Below the pieces are notes generated by a model. It was given only the letters and a program-made list of their open reading frames with translations, was not told the DNA's origin and ran no database searches. From the NCBI GenBank assembly GCA_017622085.1, contig JAGARU010000075.1:1-58345 (forward strand): a stretch of 58,345 nucleotides of DNA. Reading direction: 5' to 3'. The stretch's first letter is position 1. Each line of letters starts with the position of its first letter. The stretch comes from Clostridia bacterium. Lineage in GTDB: Bacteria > Bacillota > Clostridia > Oscillospirales > CAG-272. Both the position numbers and the translations under genes were made by a program. Below are positions 8,485-16,609 of the stretch, in pieces.

Positions 8485-11400
8485 ATGACTAAGAGAATTC
8501 TCTCTCTTCTGCTTGCGGCTATGATGGTACTTGGTTCCATCGTTATCGTATCCGCTGCAGAAACCGACTATGTTGCAGAGAACACTTGGGCAGTAGAAGT
8601 ACTTACCAAGATCAATGTTCTCCAGGGCGACGAGAATGGCGATCCCATGCTTGACAATCCCATTCTTCGTTACGAGATGGCCCTCTTCCTTGCTCGTGCT
8701 CTCACCGGTAACACCGATGACGCTTACTGGGCAAAGGTTGAGAACGAAACTCCCTTCGACGACCTTCTCACCCACCCCTACAATGGTGCTGCTACTTGGA
8801 ACTACAACCACGGCATCATTCTTGGTGTAACTGACACCATCTTCAACCCCAACGGTAACATCACCTATCAGGACGCTATCGTAATGATCGTTCGTGCATG
8901 GGCTGATCACTTCGTATGGGGCGGCCTTGATGCACTCGGCTTCAAGGATGAGCTCCACTACCCCTGGAAGCACATCGAGCTTGCTGACGACCTTGGCCTT
9001 ACCGTAAACATCGATCCCTCCGAGAAGTACCTCGAGGCTACCTCTCGCGGCGTTGTAGCACAGCTTGTTTACAACCTCCTTGTTTGGGACCCCGCTACCT
9101 GCCCTGATTACATTGAAAAGAAGGCAGACGGCCTCAAGTACGATGATTCCATCGGTTCTGACAACTTCAACCTTGAGATCTCCGCTAAGGACGGCGACAC
9201 CTTCGTTGCTACCGAGATCAAGGACGGCAAGGTAGCTCTTGACGAGAAGGGCAGCGCTACTGGCACTGACCTCACCCTTGCTGAGACTGAGTTCGCAAGA
9301 TTCGAGCTCACCGCTAAGAAGGACTCCTACTACAAGATCATCTACTACACTGTTAAGGATGACACCGTAGTTACCAGCATCGTTCAGGTTTCCAAGGACG
9401 GCGCTCAGTACACCAACAAGCCTGGCGACAGAGACTTCGACGTTGTATATGAGGCAACCGCTTGGAAGGACAACGACAAGACCAAGGAAGCTACCGAGTG
9501 GAAGATCGTTGGCATCGTTATCGACGGTACCACCTACTCCATCGGTGCAGGTAAGGATCCCCTTACTCTTGCAGTAACCAACGCTGACATCAGCGGCTTC
9601 GCATTCGATAAGCTTGACAAGGCTACCGTTGCTGAGTACGAGGCAATTCTCGATTCTCTCTACGGCACTCTTGCTCTTACCGACACCAACGGCGACGGTA
9701 AGATGGATAAGATCACCATCACTCCTTACGTATTCGCTGCTATCTACAAGGAAGTTCGCGTAGATGCTGACAGCACTACCGACCTCTCCACCGAGTGGGT
9801 ATTTGATGGCTACGCAGTAGTTTCCTACGCTGACGCTACCAAGACCACTAAGGGCACCGACTACGCAGAGCGCACCTGGACTTGGACTGTAGCTGACGCT
9901 GCAGGTAAGAAGGACACCGGCGCTACTCAGACCCTCACTGAAAACACCGCTGAGTACGTAGCTACTACTGCTGCTGCTACTCTTGCAACCGCTACCAAGC
10001 TTTCTGCTGTAAAGGTTAACTACTTCGACGTTGACGTTGACAGCGAAAACAAGTGGATCAAGTTCGTTGGCGACACCACCGAGTACGGCTGGGGCTACGC
10101 TGACCTTCTCGCTTGGGATATCTACGAGGCTGGCGAAGGCGTTGCTACTTACTTCGACCTTGCTCGTGTATATGGCGACGAAGCTACCTACCTTCTTGAA
10201 CTCTTCGGCAACAAGAACGTTGCTGACGCAGATGTAAACTCTGCAAACAACCTCAAGTATGTAAACGTTTGGACCATCGACGGCAACGTTGTAGCTCTTG
10301 AGCCTGCAACCTCCGACGGTTCCTCCGGCGGCACCACTCCTTCTACTCCCACCATTGAGTACAATGGTATTATCCTTGTTGACCAGCTCGATGCTTCTGA
10401 TATCGATATCGAGAAGGATACCATCAAGCTTGTAAACAACAAGTACTACTTCGTAACTGAGGCTAACGTTGACGGCACCACCAAGACTGTTCTTGTATAC
10501 CTTGCTGACAAGTCCGGCTTCAAGTTCGACAAGACCAACTCCAACTCTGAAAAGGTTCAGGAGCTTGTATACTACAACACCAAGATCAACGATGCATTCG
10601 CAACCATCGAGGCTGCATCTGCTTCCGGCATCCTTCCCGTTGTATTCTATAAGCTTGACGTAAACGGCAACATCGTTCTTGTTCTTGACAAGGATGTAAC
10701 CGGTGAAAACTACAAGACTTATGTAGGCGGCGACTACGTTGTAAAGGCTGGCTCCGGCGAGACCATTACTAACGTTAAGTACGAGATGGATATCAGCTCC
10801 ACTGACTTCATCACCTACACCGTTACTAAGAATTCCAACGCTACTGACAAGTACATCACTTCCGTAGCAAATGCTGACACTGCTTGGCTCTTCGTTTCTG
10901 ACGATGAGATCAGAGTTGAGGCTGGTTCTCCTGAGTTCGGCTCCAACTTCACCGTTGCTGCAACCACCGACATCGTTAAGAAGGACAACACCTACGTAGT
11001 ATTCCCTGCAACTATCGAAGGCTTCAACTACAGCATGTTCGCAGCTGCTGACTACGTAATCTACGATGGTTCTGACGCTCGTAACGACATGAAGCGTGAC
11101 GGTTACCTCTACTACGATGTAATCGACCTCTTCACTGGCGCTGAGTACACCATGCGTGTTGACGAAAACGACGAAGAGACCCTTGCTAAGCTTGATTCTG
11201 TTACCTACGAGGCAATCGTTGCTGTAGAGCACACCAACAAGCATGACCTCCTTGAGGTTTACACCATCGAAGAGGGCGCTATCAAGGCAATTGCTTCTCT
11301 CCGTTACGGCACCAGCGCATTCGTTGCTACCGGTGTAAATTCTGTTGACGGTCTCGTTGATAGAATCAAGACCCAGTACAACCTTACTACTATCGCTGCT

Positions 11401-11577
11401 AACCAGATGGCTAACAACGAGAAGAACATCATCTACGCTGTAGACGCTTCTACCGATACTCTTGACGTTCTTACCGCTGCTGCTGCTATCATCGATACCG
11501 ATGACAGATGCTATGTATTCTACACTGCAGCTGCTTCTGGCAAGCCCGCAAGCTACGTAGTAATCATTTGCGACTAA
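8485..11577 (+). CDS. Large secreted SLH-domain cell-surface protein
   Basis: A 1030-residue protein starting at ATG 8485 behind AAAAGGAG; an upstream in-frame ATG at 8416 lies inside the promoter. A signal peptide covers residues 1 to about 25, ending in VSAAE. Residues 28-205 contain three divergent SLH-like units ('NTWAVEVLTKINVLQGDENG', 'WNYNHGIILGVTDTIFNPNG', 'ELADDLGLTV...'), which normally bind secondary cell-wall polymers. The remaining 800 residues are acidic, Thr/Asp/Lys-rich and beta-strand-like, with a GSSGGTTPSTP linker near residue 615. Codon use differs sharply from the neighbours (GTT, GTA, CTT, GCT preferred), a pattern typical of highly expressed genes. It is probably a major surface or S-layer-like protein; the ligand is unknown. 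Confidence 0.85.
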   Translation: MTKRILSLLLAAMMVLGSIVIVSAAETDYVAENTWAVEVLTKINVLQGDENGDPMLDNPILRYEMALFLARALTGNTDDAYWAKVENETPFDDLLTHPYNGAATWNYNHGIILGVTDTIFNPNGNITYQDAIVMIVRAWADHFVWGGLDALGFKDELHYPWKHIELADDLGLTVNIDPSEKYLEATSRGVVAQLVYNLLVWDPATCPDYIEKKADGLKYDDSIGSDNFNLEISAKDGDTFVATEIKDGKVALDEKGSATGTDLTLAETEFARFELTAKKDSYYKIIYYTVKDDTVVTSIVQVSKDGAQYTNKPGDRDFDVVYEATAWKDNDKTKEATEWKIVGIVIDGTTYSIGAGKDPLTLAVTNADISGFAFDKLDKATVAEYEAILDSLYGTLALTDTNGDGKMDKITITPYVFAAIYKEVRVDADSTTDLSTEWVFDGYAVVSYADATKTTKGTDYAERTWTWTVADAAGKKDTGATQTLTENTAEYVATTAAATLATATKLSAVKVNYFDVDVDSENKWIKFVGDTTEYGWGYADLLAWDIYEAGEGVATYFDLARVYGDEATYLLELFGNKNVADADVNSANNLKYVNVWTIDGNVVALEPATSDGSSGGTTPSTPTIEYNGIILVDQLDASDIDIEKDTIKLVNNKYYFVTEANVDGTTKTVLVYLADKSGFKFDKTNSNSEKVQELVYYNTKINDAFATIEAASASGILPVVFYKLDVNGNIVLVLDKDVTGENYKTYVGGDYVVKAGSGETITNVKYEMDISSTDFITYTVTKNSNATDKYITSVANADTAWLFVSDDEIRVEAGSPEFGSNFTVAATTDIVKKDNTYVVFPATIEGFNYSMFAAADYVIYDGSDARNDMKRDGYLYYDVIDLFTGAEYTMRVDENDEETLAKLDSVTYEAIVAVEHTNKHDLLEVYTIEEGAIKAIASLRYGTSAFVATGVNSVDGLVDRIKTQYNLTTIAANQMANNEKNIIYAVDASTDTLDVLTAAAAIIDTDDRCYVFYTAAASGKPASYVVIICD

Positions 11578-11586
11578 TCTAACCAA

Positions 11587-11621
11587 TAAAAAAGAAACCG
11601 CTTCGGCGGTTTCTTTTTTTT
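11587..11621 (+). terminator. Terminator of the SLH-protein gene
   Basis: Stem AAAGAAACCG / CGGTTTCTTT with a CTTCGG-type loop and a run of T. Confidence 0.92.
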
Positions 11622-11692
11622 GCGTTTGGGGCAGGGGAATCTGAAAATTCTTTAAAAATATGGAAAATCCATAAAAAAATATCGAAAAGTAC

Positions 11693-11721
11693 TTCTCAAA
11701 AATAAATATATATGCTATAAT
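11693..11721 (+). promoter_or_regulatory. Promoter of the SipW-substrate operon
   Basis: TTCTCA at 11693-11698, 17-bp spacer, TATAAT at 11716-11721; about 75 nt of AT-rich leader follow. Confidence 0.6.
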
Positions 11722-11799
11722 AGGATACTATCATTTTCGGTATCATAAAGCGTAGCTTTTTTGATATAAAAAATACAATTTAGAAAGGAAAAAACACAA

Positions 11800-12342
11800 A
11801 TGACAATGAGAAACAGAAAAAGTGCAATCGTAGCTTTCATGCTGGTTGTATGTATGCTTCTTGCCGTTGGTTATGCAGCTCTGTCGGATGACCTGTACAT
11901 TAACGGTTCTGCTGCGATCGATGCAGACGACTCCCAGGAAGTATTCCAGGAAGACGTTTACTTCCTTAAGGCGCTCAGCGGCTCCCTTTGCACCGCCGAA
12001 GTTGATGCGACCGACAATGACAAGGGTACGATTACAGTAAATACGGGCGCTCTCAAGGGTTATGGCGACGAGGTTGCCGCTACCTTCACCATCAAGAACG
12101 ACAGTGACCTTGAAGTGACGATTGCTAAGCCCACCATTGGCAATGGTATTACGCTTAATGGTGGTACTGATCCTGAAATTGGCAAATACTTTGACGTGTA
12201 CGTTGACTGGTCTCAGGACAGAACCATCGCTCCCGGCGGCACGCTTGATGTTCCCGTTACCATCAAGGTTATCCGGACCCCTGATGCTGACCAGTCGCTT
12301 TCGTTTGAGATCAAGCTTATCGCAAACTCTGTATCTAATTAA
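11800..12342 (+). CDS. SipW-dependent-type signal peptide protein (TasA/camelysin-like)
   Basis: A 180-residue secreted protein. The N-terminus has a basic start, a hydrophobic core and the GYAALSDDLYINGSA boundary typical of SipW-dependent signal peptides of TasA/camelysin-like proteins. The rest is a small acidic beta-rich domain resembling a DUF4352/TasA-type sandwich with 'ATFTIKNDSDLEVTI' strands. Two ATGs (11800 and 11806) are possible; AAAGGAA lies 11 nt before the first. In Bacillus, SipW processes TasA, which forms matrix fibres; the adjacent SipW-like peptidase gene supports processing of this protein by that enzyme. Fibre formation is inference. It is the first gene of a four-gene operon with no internal terminator. 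Confidence 0.85.
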   Translation: MTMRNRKSAIVAFMLVVCMLLAVGYAALSDDLYINGSAAIDADDSQEVFQEDVYFLKALSGSLCTAEVDATDNDKGTITVNTGALKGYGDEVAATFTIKNDSDLEVTIAKPTIGNGITLNGGTDPEIGKYFDVYVDWSQDRTIAPGGTLDVPVTIKVIRTPDADQSLSFEIKLIANSVSN

Positions 12343-12398
12343 TTTTGACTTTTCACGTCATTGTGGAACCTGAACAATAAATAGAAAGGAGGGCGGCG

Positions 12399-13523
12399 AT
12401 GACTGACCGGAAACGACTTTATTTGATATCGGCGTTCACACTCGCTGCCCTTCTGATTATTTTCTTCCTTCCCTTTGACACCGTAGGTCGCGTGCTTGCC
12501 GCTTTTGCTCTTGCGGCGGCGGCAGCCGTTGCCTTCGTTTTTCTCAAAAAACGGAGCATTCCTTCCATCAACTCCCGCATGGTTCTTTTGATCATGACCA
12601 TGGTGGCGTTGGCGTTTTTGATGCTTTACTATCTGTCCGGCTTGGAGCTGGGCTTCTATCGCAATCCTTATGCCTTCAACGGTCAGATCTTCTTTACCCG
12701 CGTTGTGGCCACGGCGGTGGTTATTGTGGCGTCGGAGGTCTTTCGTTGGGTGGTGCGCGCACAGGAAAGTAAGCGGGGCGACGTCCTTTGCTATCTGTGT
12801 TGCGTGCTGGGTGAAATGCTGATCTGCTCCACGGCAGACGTGGCTGTTTCTTCCTTTAACCACTTTATGGATCTTGTGGCCGTTACCATGTTTCCGGCCC
12901 TTCTTGCCAATCTCCTGTACCACTATCTGGTCAAGCGCTACGGACCTTACCCCAGCATGGTGTACCGGTTGATTTTGGCGTTACATATGTACGTGATCTC
13001 GGTTCAACCTAAGTTGTCCGACTCTCTGATGGCTTTTGTTCAACTTCTGATTCCCTTAGCCATCTACCTGTTTATTGACGCTCTCTATGAGAGAAAACGG
13101 CGGTATGCTCTCGCCAAAAAGAGCAAGCTTTCCGTGCCCATTACCGTGCTGGCCATTGCGGTCATGCTCGTTACGGTAATGACGGTTTCCAACCATTTCC
13201 GCTTCGGAATTTACGTAATCGCTACTCCCAGTATGACCGGCGAGCTGAATCAAGGCGACGCCGCGATCTACGAGCGATACGATGACCAGGTCATCGTGGA
13301 GGGACAAGTCATTGTTTTTGAAAAAAACGACGTGGTGGTCATTCACCGTGTCGCAGATATAGAAATCATCAACGGAAAAACACGGTATTATACCAAGGGT
13401 GACGCTAACGACAACATGGACGCAGGCTTTATCTACGATTCCAACATCATCGGGCTTGTCAACTGGAAAATACCGTACATCGGCTACCCAACCTTATGGA
13501 TGAGAAGCTTGTTTGCACGTTAG
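12399..13523 (+). CDS. Polytopic membrane protein fused to a SipW-like signal peptidase I
   Basis: A 374-residue protein with about eight transmembrane helices in residues 1-265, followed by an S26 signal-peptidase domain. The catalytic Ser is in ATPSMTGE (Ser278). Where bacterial-type enzymes have Lys there is His316 in VVIHRVADI, the Ser/His arrangement of SipW and eukaryotic/archaeal-type peptidases. A third conserved block, YYTKGDANDN, lies at about 331-339. Ordinary SipW is about 190 residues with one or two helices, so the large membrane module is unusual. The start ATG at 12399 follows AAAGGAGG. It lies between two genes encoding SipW-type substrates, which makes it their probable dedicated peptidase; the membrane module may add docking or gating. 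Confidence 0.85.
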   Translation: MTDRKRLYLISAFTLAALLIIFFLPFDTVGRVLAAFALAAAAAVAFVFLKKRSIPSINSRMVLLIMTMVALAFLMLYYLSGLELGFYRNPYAFNGQIFFTRVVATAVVIVASEVFRWVVRAQESKRGDVLCYLCCVLGEMLICSTADVAVSSFNHFMDLVAVTMFPALLANLLYHYLVKRYGPYPSMVYRLILALHMYVISVQPKLSDSLMAFVQLLIPLAIYLFIDALYERKRRYALAKKSKLSVPITVLAIAVMLVTVMTVSNHFRFGIYVIATPSMTGELNQGDAAIYERYDDQVIVEGQVIVFEKNDVVVIHRVADIEIINGKTRYYTKGDANDNMDAGFIYDSNIIGLVNWKIPYIGYPTLWMRSLFAR

Positions 13524-13535
13524 GAAGGAGTAAAT

Positions 13536-15104
13536 ATGTCTGAATCCGATAGAAGAAAACGGCAGGCCTACCGGCGCGCCCGTAAGCGCTGGATCTGGAT
13601 CCAGTCGATCGCCTTGGCGTTGGCGGTTATCGTTGCTCTCGGCGCGTTTCTTATGTATGACCGTTTGAATCGCACCTATTACATCGAGTACACCGAGTCC
13701 GGCGATGCCCTTTACCGGGTACAATACAAGGAAAATACCTTTTTTGACGGCGAGTGGAGGGATCCCGGCCAGTCCTACGTTTCTTCCCTTACCAAGGCTC
13801 TTGCCATCGACTTTAACTACGCACTGAATATGGCCGCCTCCAACGTAGGCTTTAACTACACCTACGAGATCGTGGCTCAGTTGATCGTGTCGGACAAGAC
13901 TACCGGCGACCCCATCTACAATCCTGTGGACGTGATCGTGCCGGAAAAGACCGTCAGCCTGGTTCGCGCCAACGGCTTTGTGGTGGAGGAGACCGCTTTG
14001 GTTGACTTTACCAAGTACGATTGGATGGCTCACCACTTCATCGACGTGTACGGCCTGACCAACGCCACCAGTATGCTGGTGGTTACCCTCAACATTGAGG
14101 TGCTCAGCCAGTGCGACGAGTTCGAGTCCAACAACGAGAACACCTATTCCGTCTCCGTGAACGTGCCCCTGGGCGAGGAGACCTTCAGCGTGGAGACCAC
14201 CTCCAGCGTGCCCGCCGGCGAGAGCAAGGTGCTTGCTTGCCGCGGTGCCGCCGATACGGAGCTCTTCCGTCTGATCAGCATGATCGCCGCCGGCCTTGCG
14301 CTGGTTCTGGCCATCGTCTTCCTCATTTACGTTCGGGTGACCCGCAACGAGGACGTTACTTACACCAGTAAGATCCGCAAGATCTTGTCGGCGTACCGCT
14401 CCTTCATCCAGCAGATCGAGGGCGAGTTCGATTCCGACGGGTATCAGATCGTGCCCATCAAGACCTTTATGGAGCTTTTGAGCATTCGTGATACCATTCA
14501 GTCGCCCATTTTGATGAGCGAAAACGAGGATGAGACCAAAACAACCTTCCTCATTCCCACTTACACCACTACAAAGATTCTCTACACCTTCGAAATTAAG
14601 GTAGATAACTACGACGCGATCTACGGCCTGCGGGAAGAAGACCTGTACGGCTCCGTGCTCACCTTTGAGGATGAGGATGGCTTGGAAGACGCGACCATTC
14701 TGACCGAGGACGTCAAGCTGAACGAGCTGGCTGAGGTTATGGCCACTCCCGACGTTTATCTGGAGGAGATCGACTTCGTTCCGGACAACGACGAGGACTA
14801 CGAGGGCACCGAGGAGGCGCCCGGCGTTGAGGTCGTTGGCGTTGTTTGGCCCGAGCGAACCAAGAAGAACAAGGTTTATCGCTACGATCCCAACGGCGAG
14901 CAGCTGGGCGAGGGCGATATGGTTCTGGTTCCCACTCACGACGCGGCCAAGAACGGCGACATCATCCGTAAAGCCGCCGTTGCCCACGAAAATCACATCA
15001 TCGACCCGGAAAAGCATCCCCACAAGCTCAAAAAGGTTATCGCCGTTCTCAAGCGCCGTTCCGACGCTTCCGCAGCGGAAGAAAATAAGGACGACAAAAT
15101 TTAA
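13536..15104 (+). CDS. DUF5305-like bitopic membrane protein
   Basis: A 522-residue protein with a very basic N-terminus, a first membrane helix at about residues 19-41, an extracytoplasmic beta-rich domain of about 200 residues, a second helix at about 246-268 and a long acidic cytoplasmic tail. The topology and motifs ('YTYEIVAQLIVSDKTTGDPIY', continued into a GEETFSVETT strand) resemble DUF5305 proteins, which in archaea and Firmicutes often sit beside SipW-like peptidases. Start ATG 13536 follows GGAAGGAG, 10 bp after the peptidase gene. A role as assembly or anchoring partner for the two secreted proteins is inference from the operon. No enzymatic motif was found. Confidence 0.7.
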   Translation: MSESDRRKRQAYRRARKRWIWIQSIALALAVIVALGAFLMYDRLNRTYYIEYTESGDALYRVQYKENTFFDGEWRDPGQSYVSSLTKALAIDFNYALNMAASNVGFNYTYEIVAQLIVSDKTTGDPIYNPVDVIVPEKTVSLVRANGFVVEETALVDFTKYDWMAHHFIDVYGLTNATSMLVVTLNIEVLSQCDEFESNNENTYSVSVNVPLGEETFSVETTSSVPAGESKVLACRGAADTELFRLISMIAAGLALVLAIVFLIYVRVTRNEDVTYTSKIRKILSAYRSFIQQIEGEFDSDGYQIVPIKTFMELLSIRDTIQSPILMSENEDETKTTFLIPTYTTTKILYTFEIKVDNYDAIYGLREEDLYGSVLTFEDEDGLEDATILTEDVKLNELAEVMATPDVYLEEIDFVPDNDEDYEGTEEAPGVEVVGVVWPERTKKNKVYRYDPNGEQLGEGDMVLVPTHDAAKNGDIIRKAAVAHENHIIDPEKHPHKLKKVIAVLKRRSDASAAEENKDDKI

Positions 15105-15126
15105 TTAAATGAAAGGAGAGCGCAGT

Positions 15127-16560
15127 ATGGCGAAGTGGATGAAAATTTTTCTTTGCGGCGTGCTCTCCCTTTCCTTTTTGTTCACGACCTTGGGATACGC
15201 CGCACTGACCGACACCCTTTCGATCAGCGGTTCGGCAGAGATTAACATTCCGGACGGTCTGTATATTGTGGAAATGACCGTGGACGGTTCAGCGTCCAAC
15301 CTGGACGTACATACGTTCGAGTTCACTCCGTACTCCACCACGGTGGAATCCACCATCAGCCGCGCCCGTCCTTTGTGGGGCGGCAGTCAGCAGGCGGGAT
15401 CGGTTACGTATAAAATCCGGGTGTTTAACAACACGGATTACGTCTACACCTACCGCGACCTGTACTATCAGTCGGATCTGTATGACAACGGATCGGTTTC
15501 CAAATCCTCCGGCAACTCCCGATTCAGCGTGGTCACCGACTTTCCCGATGGCGAAACGGTCCAGCCCCGCGATTATCTTACCTTCTACGTTACGTACACC
15601 ATTGGTAGAAACCTTAGCGCTAACAATCAGTACCACACACTGCTGAACTACCAGTTTGGTATTAACATTAACTCTGCCGAGCAGGCGCGCAACGCCGTTT
15701 ACGATAAGTTCTTGGATATTCTGAACACCACGTCCTCCTACGATCAGTTGATCGACGTTCTGGATGACAAGTACAACGGTGTTGACTACTGGCGTTCCAA
15801 CTACGTAGGTAACGTAGGTGACGCCATTAACAACGATATGGTTACGGTTGAAAGCCTCTTTGCCGGTCAGCTGAACATGAGCATTGGCGGTTCGACCACA
15901 AAGGCCTGGGTTCTGATCAAGCATGAGGACCTGGACGGCAACGAAAAGACCGGAGACGACTATTCCGTTACCGCAAACGGCGGCACCGCCGTGGGTAAGG
16001 GATGTGAAATGACTCTTTACCTGACCACCGAACTGCTGAATAACGCTGGCGGATCGGCCGAGGTTTATGCCGCCACCTTCACCTGCGACCGGGATTCTGC
16101 CGGCAACATCGTGGGCGGTTGGTATCTGGTGGGTGACACCTATCAGGGAACTGCGCCCGTCGTTGGCTACGGCGGTGAGGAGAACGAGACGGGCTCCTTT
16201 GTTACCGACCGATGGGTGGCCAGCGCCGGAACCTACTCTCCTTGCGACAGCTTCAGCTATACGGTAGCAAGCGGAACCTCCATGCGTACGCTGATGCAGA
16301 CCGTGGATCCCAATGCGATCCGTGTCTTCCAGACCTTGCTTGACGAGGCTAAGGAGATCATCGATAACCGTAATTACGCCGGACCCGGTATGATCGCGGT
16401 GGAAGATGCCTACGAGAACGCCTCCAAGTATTACACGCTGGATGCGAACAACAATCCGGTGGCCAATTCGAACACCCTTCGCGCATGGCTTTGTCCCATC
16501 CTTACCGAGCTGGAGCACGCCGTCCGCGTGGCACAGAAAGAAATTGAGAATTTGAATTAA
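15127..16560 (+). CDS. Large SipW-dependent-type secreted protein
   Basis: A 477-residue protein starting at ATG 15127 behind AAAGGAGAG; the ATG at 15109 would place this site inside the gene. The signal peptide ends with GYAALTDTLSISGSAEI, nearly the same boundary as in the first gene of the operon, so it is the second predicted substrate of the SipW-like peptidase. The N-terminal 160 residues form a TasA-like beta domain; the C-terminal 300 residues (from about NSAEQARNAVYDKFLDIL) are different and include predicted helices at both ends. Function is not known; two differently sized co-encoded substrates suggest a major and a minor (tip or anchor) component of a surface assembly. Confidence 0.8.
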   Translation: MAKWMKIFLCGVLSLSFLFTTLGYAALTDTLSISGSAEINIPDGLYIVEMTVDGSASNLDVHTFEFTPYSTTVESTISRARPLWGGSQQAGSVTYKIRVFNNTDYVYTYRDLYYQSDLYDNGSVSKSSGNSRFSVVTDFPDGETVQPRDYLTFYVTYTIGRNLSANNQYHTLLNYQFGININSAEQARNAVYDKFLDILNTTSSYDQLIDVLDDKYNGVDYWRSNYVGNVGDAINNDMVTVESLFAGQLNMSIGGSTTKAWVLIKHEDLDGNEKTGDDYSVTANGGTAVGKGCEMTLYLTTELLNNAGGSAEVYAATFTCDRDSAGNIVGGWYLVGDTYQGTAPVVGYGGEENETGSFVTDRWVASAGTYSPCDSFSYTVASGTSMRTLMQTVDPNAIRVFQTLLDEAKEIIDNRNYAGPGMIAVEDAYENASKYYTLDANNNPVANSNTLRAWLCPILTELEHAVRVAQKEIENLN

Positions 16561-16580
16561 GCTTTCCTGCTCAGTCAAAT

Positions 16581-16608
16581 AAAAAGGACACCGTACGGTG
16601 TCCTTTTT
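16581..16608. terminator. Bidirectional terminator (GGACACCG family)
   Basis: Perfect palindrome AAAAAGGACACCGT / ACGGTGTCCTTTTT between convergent operons. The same GGACACC / GGTGTCC stem recurs at 34.07, 35.05 and 35.29 kb. Confidence 0.92.
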
Positions 16609-16609
16609 C

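Noticed and set aside
8467..11586. 1039-codon open frame opposite the SLH gene
   Set aside because: Low-complexity Val/Ser-rich shadow caused by the biased codon use of the real gene.
12339..12923. His-rich minus-strand open frame opposite the SipW-fusion gene
   Set aside because: Anti-sense shadow of transmembrane coding sequence.
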